A stretch of 39,935 nt of DNA, from assembly GCA_035506295.1 (NCBI GenBank), contig DATJPR010000206.1, positions 1-39,935 of the forward strand, written 5' to 3'. The stretch comes from DATJPR01 sp035506295 (GTDB taxonomy: Bacteria; Bacteroidota; Ignavibacteria; UBA10030; UBA6906). The number at the start of each line of letters is the position of its first letter. Positions within the stretch are counted from its first letter, which is position 1. This document shows, piece by piece, positions 39,456 through 39,935 of the stretch. The notes below the pieces were generated by a model. It saw only the letters and a list, made by a program, of their open reading frames with translations. It had not been told where the DNA came from and did no database searches. Both the position numbers and the translations under genes were made by a program.

Positions 39456-39935
39456 TCATTTCACCAGCATCATCGTGCGGACATCGTTGTATTGTCCCGC
39501 GTGAAGATGATAGAAGTACGTCCCCGAGGACAGTCTGGAGGCGTTGAATTGCACCGAGTACGTCCCTCCAGTTTGCGTCTCGTTGACCAAGGTCGAGACC
39601 AACTGACCCAGGAGGTTGTATACTTTTAGCGTGACCTCGCTCTGCCTGGGCAAGGTGTAGGTGATGACGGTGGTTGGGTTGAAGGGATTGGGGTAGTTCT
39701 GACTGAGCGCAAATGAGGTCGGGTCGCCTGACGATCCCGGGGCAACCGCGGCGGTGCCGGAAGTTCCGAGAGCACCGATATTCGCATCGCCGGGAAGATT
39801 GGATGTGCCGAAATAGGGATTCACCCACGATGCCGGCGGTGTCCACCCCTTGCCGCTGGCGGCCGAATTGGATTTCAGATGGTAGTTGTTTGTGCCGTCG
39901 AGAGCCGTCCAATCGTTATCAAAGTACGGCTGGTA
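39456..39935 (-). CDS. C-terminal part of a T9SS-exported protein (partial)
   Basis: The frame is open to the right edge; 159 residues are visible. The first 55 (YQPYFDNDWTALDGTNNYHL, then GKGWTPPASWVNPYF) belong to an unidentified upstream domain. After a Gly/Ala/Ser linker comes a canonical type A sorting domain: ALSQNYPNPFNPTTVITYTL, then VTLKVYNLLGQLVSTLV, LSSGTYFYHLHAG and the final MMLVK. This is the strongest lineage marker in the window. The protein should be exported through the outer membrane by the type IX system; its activity is outside the window. Confidence 0.9.
   Translation of the reverse strand, partial: YQPYFDNDWTALDGTNNYHLKSNSAASGKGWTPPASWVNPYFGTSNLPGDANIGALGTSGTAAVAPGSSGDPTSFALSQNYPNPFNPTTVITYTLPRQSEVTLKVYNLLGQLVSTLVNETQTGGTYSVQFNASRLSSGTYFYHLHAGQYNDVRTMMLVK

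Overview
The window is GC-rich and densely coded. It looks like an uncultured member of the Bacteroidota/Chlorobiota group, perhaps Ignavibacteria-like. Both window edges cut genes that end in type IX secretion (Por-type) C-terminal sorting domains, and several promoters fit the Bacteroidota pattern (TTG, about 19-21 bases, then TAnnTTT). Other lineages with the same sorting domain are not excluded. No phage, CRISPR array, rRNA or autonomous transposase gene was seen.

Layout. 1-4432: end of a T9SS-exported protein, an M61 peptidase with a PDZ domain, a two-helix membrane protein, a YgjP-like metallopeptidase and a YpdA-like flavoprotein. 4448-5660: a tRNA-Arg(UCU)/tRNA-Glu(UUC) locus. It holds a broken tRNA-Arg copy split by a 100-bp MITE-like insert, and a four-helix-bundle gene enclosed by 27-bp inverted AT-rich repeats. 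5571-11989: an accessory stretch mostly on the minus strand with a class C beta-lactamase-like hydrolase, an amidohydrolase, a membrane-bound LytTR regulator, an esterase with a PA14-like tail and a small exported DcrB-like protein. The 3' end of the last gene is duplicated as a pseudogene at 5659-5795. 12121-16053: class II fructose-bisphosphate aldolase, a DUF2911 protein and a B12-binding radical SAM enzyme.

16232-28548 is a 13-gene minus-strand operon whose neighbouring genes overlap or nearly touch. In transcription order it encodes a UPF0104/LPG-synthase-type membrane protein, a GT-B-like protein, an SpsF-type cytidylyltransferase, a split transketolase, a class III aminotransferase, a short-chain dehydrogenase, a KdsC-like phosphatase, a NeuB-like synthase without SAF domain, a sterol-desaturase-family oxygenase, a TPR protein and two GT-B glycosyltransferase-like proteins, one of the MGDG-synthase type. 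I infer production of an aminated CMP-ulosonic acid that is attached to a lipid. It is the best candidate here for an undescribed pathway.

28766-34113 is a plus-strand polyphosphate cluster (ppx, CHAD, sixA, ppk1). 34155-39362 is a minus-strand cell-envelope/redox group: metallophosphoesterase, beta-propeller, a 40-residue membrane protein, ECF sigma factor, anti-sigma zinc-finger protein, DipZ-type thiol reductase and a Met/Lys/Ser-rich repeat protein. The window ends inside another T9SS cargo gene.
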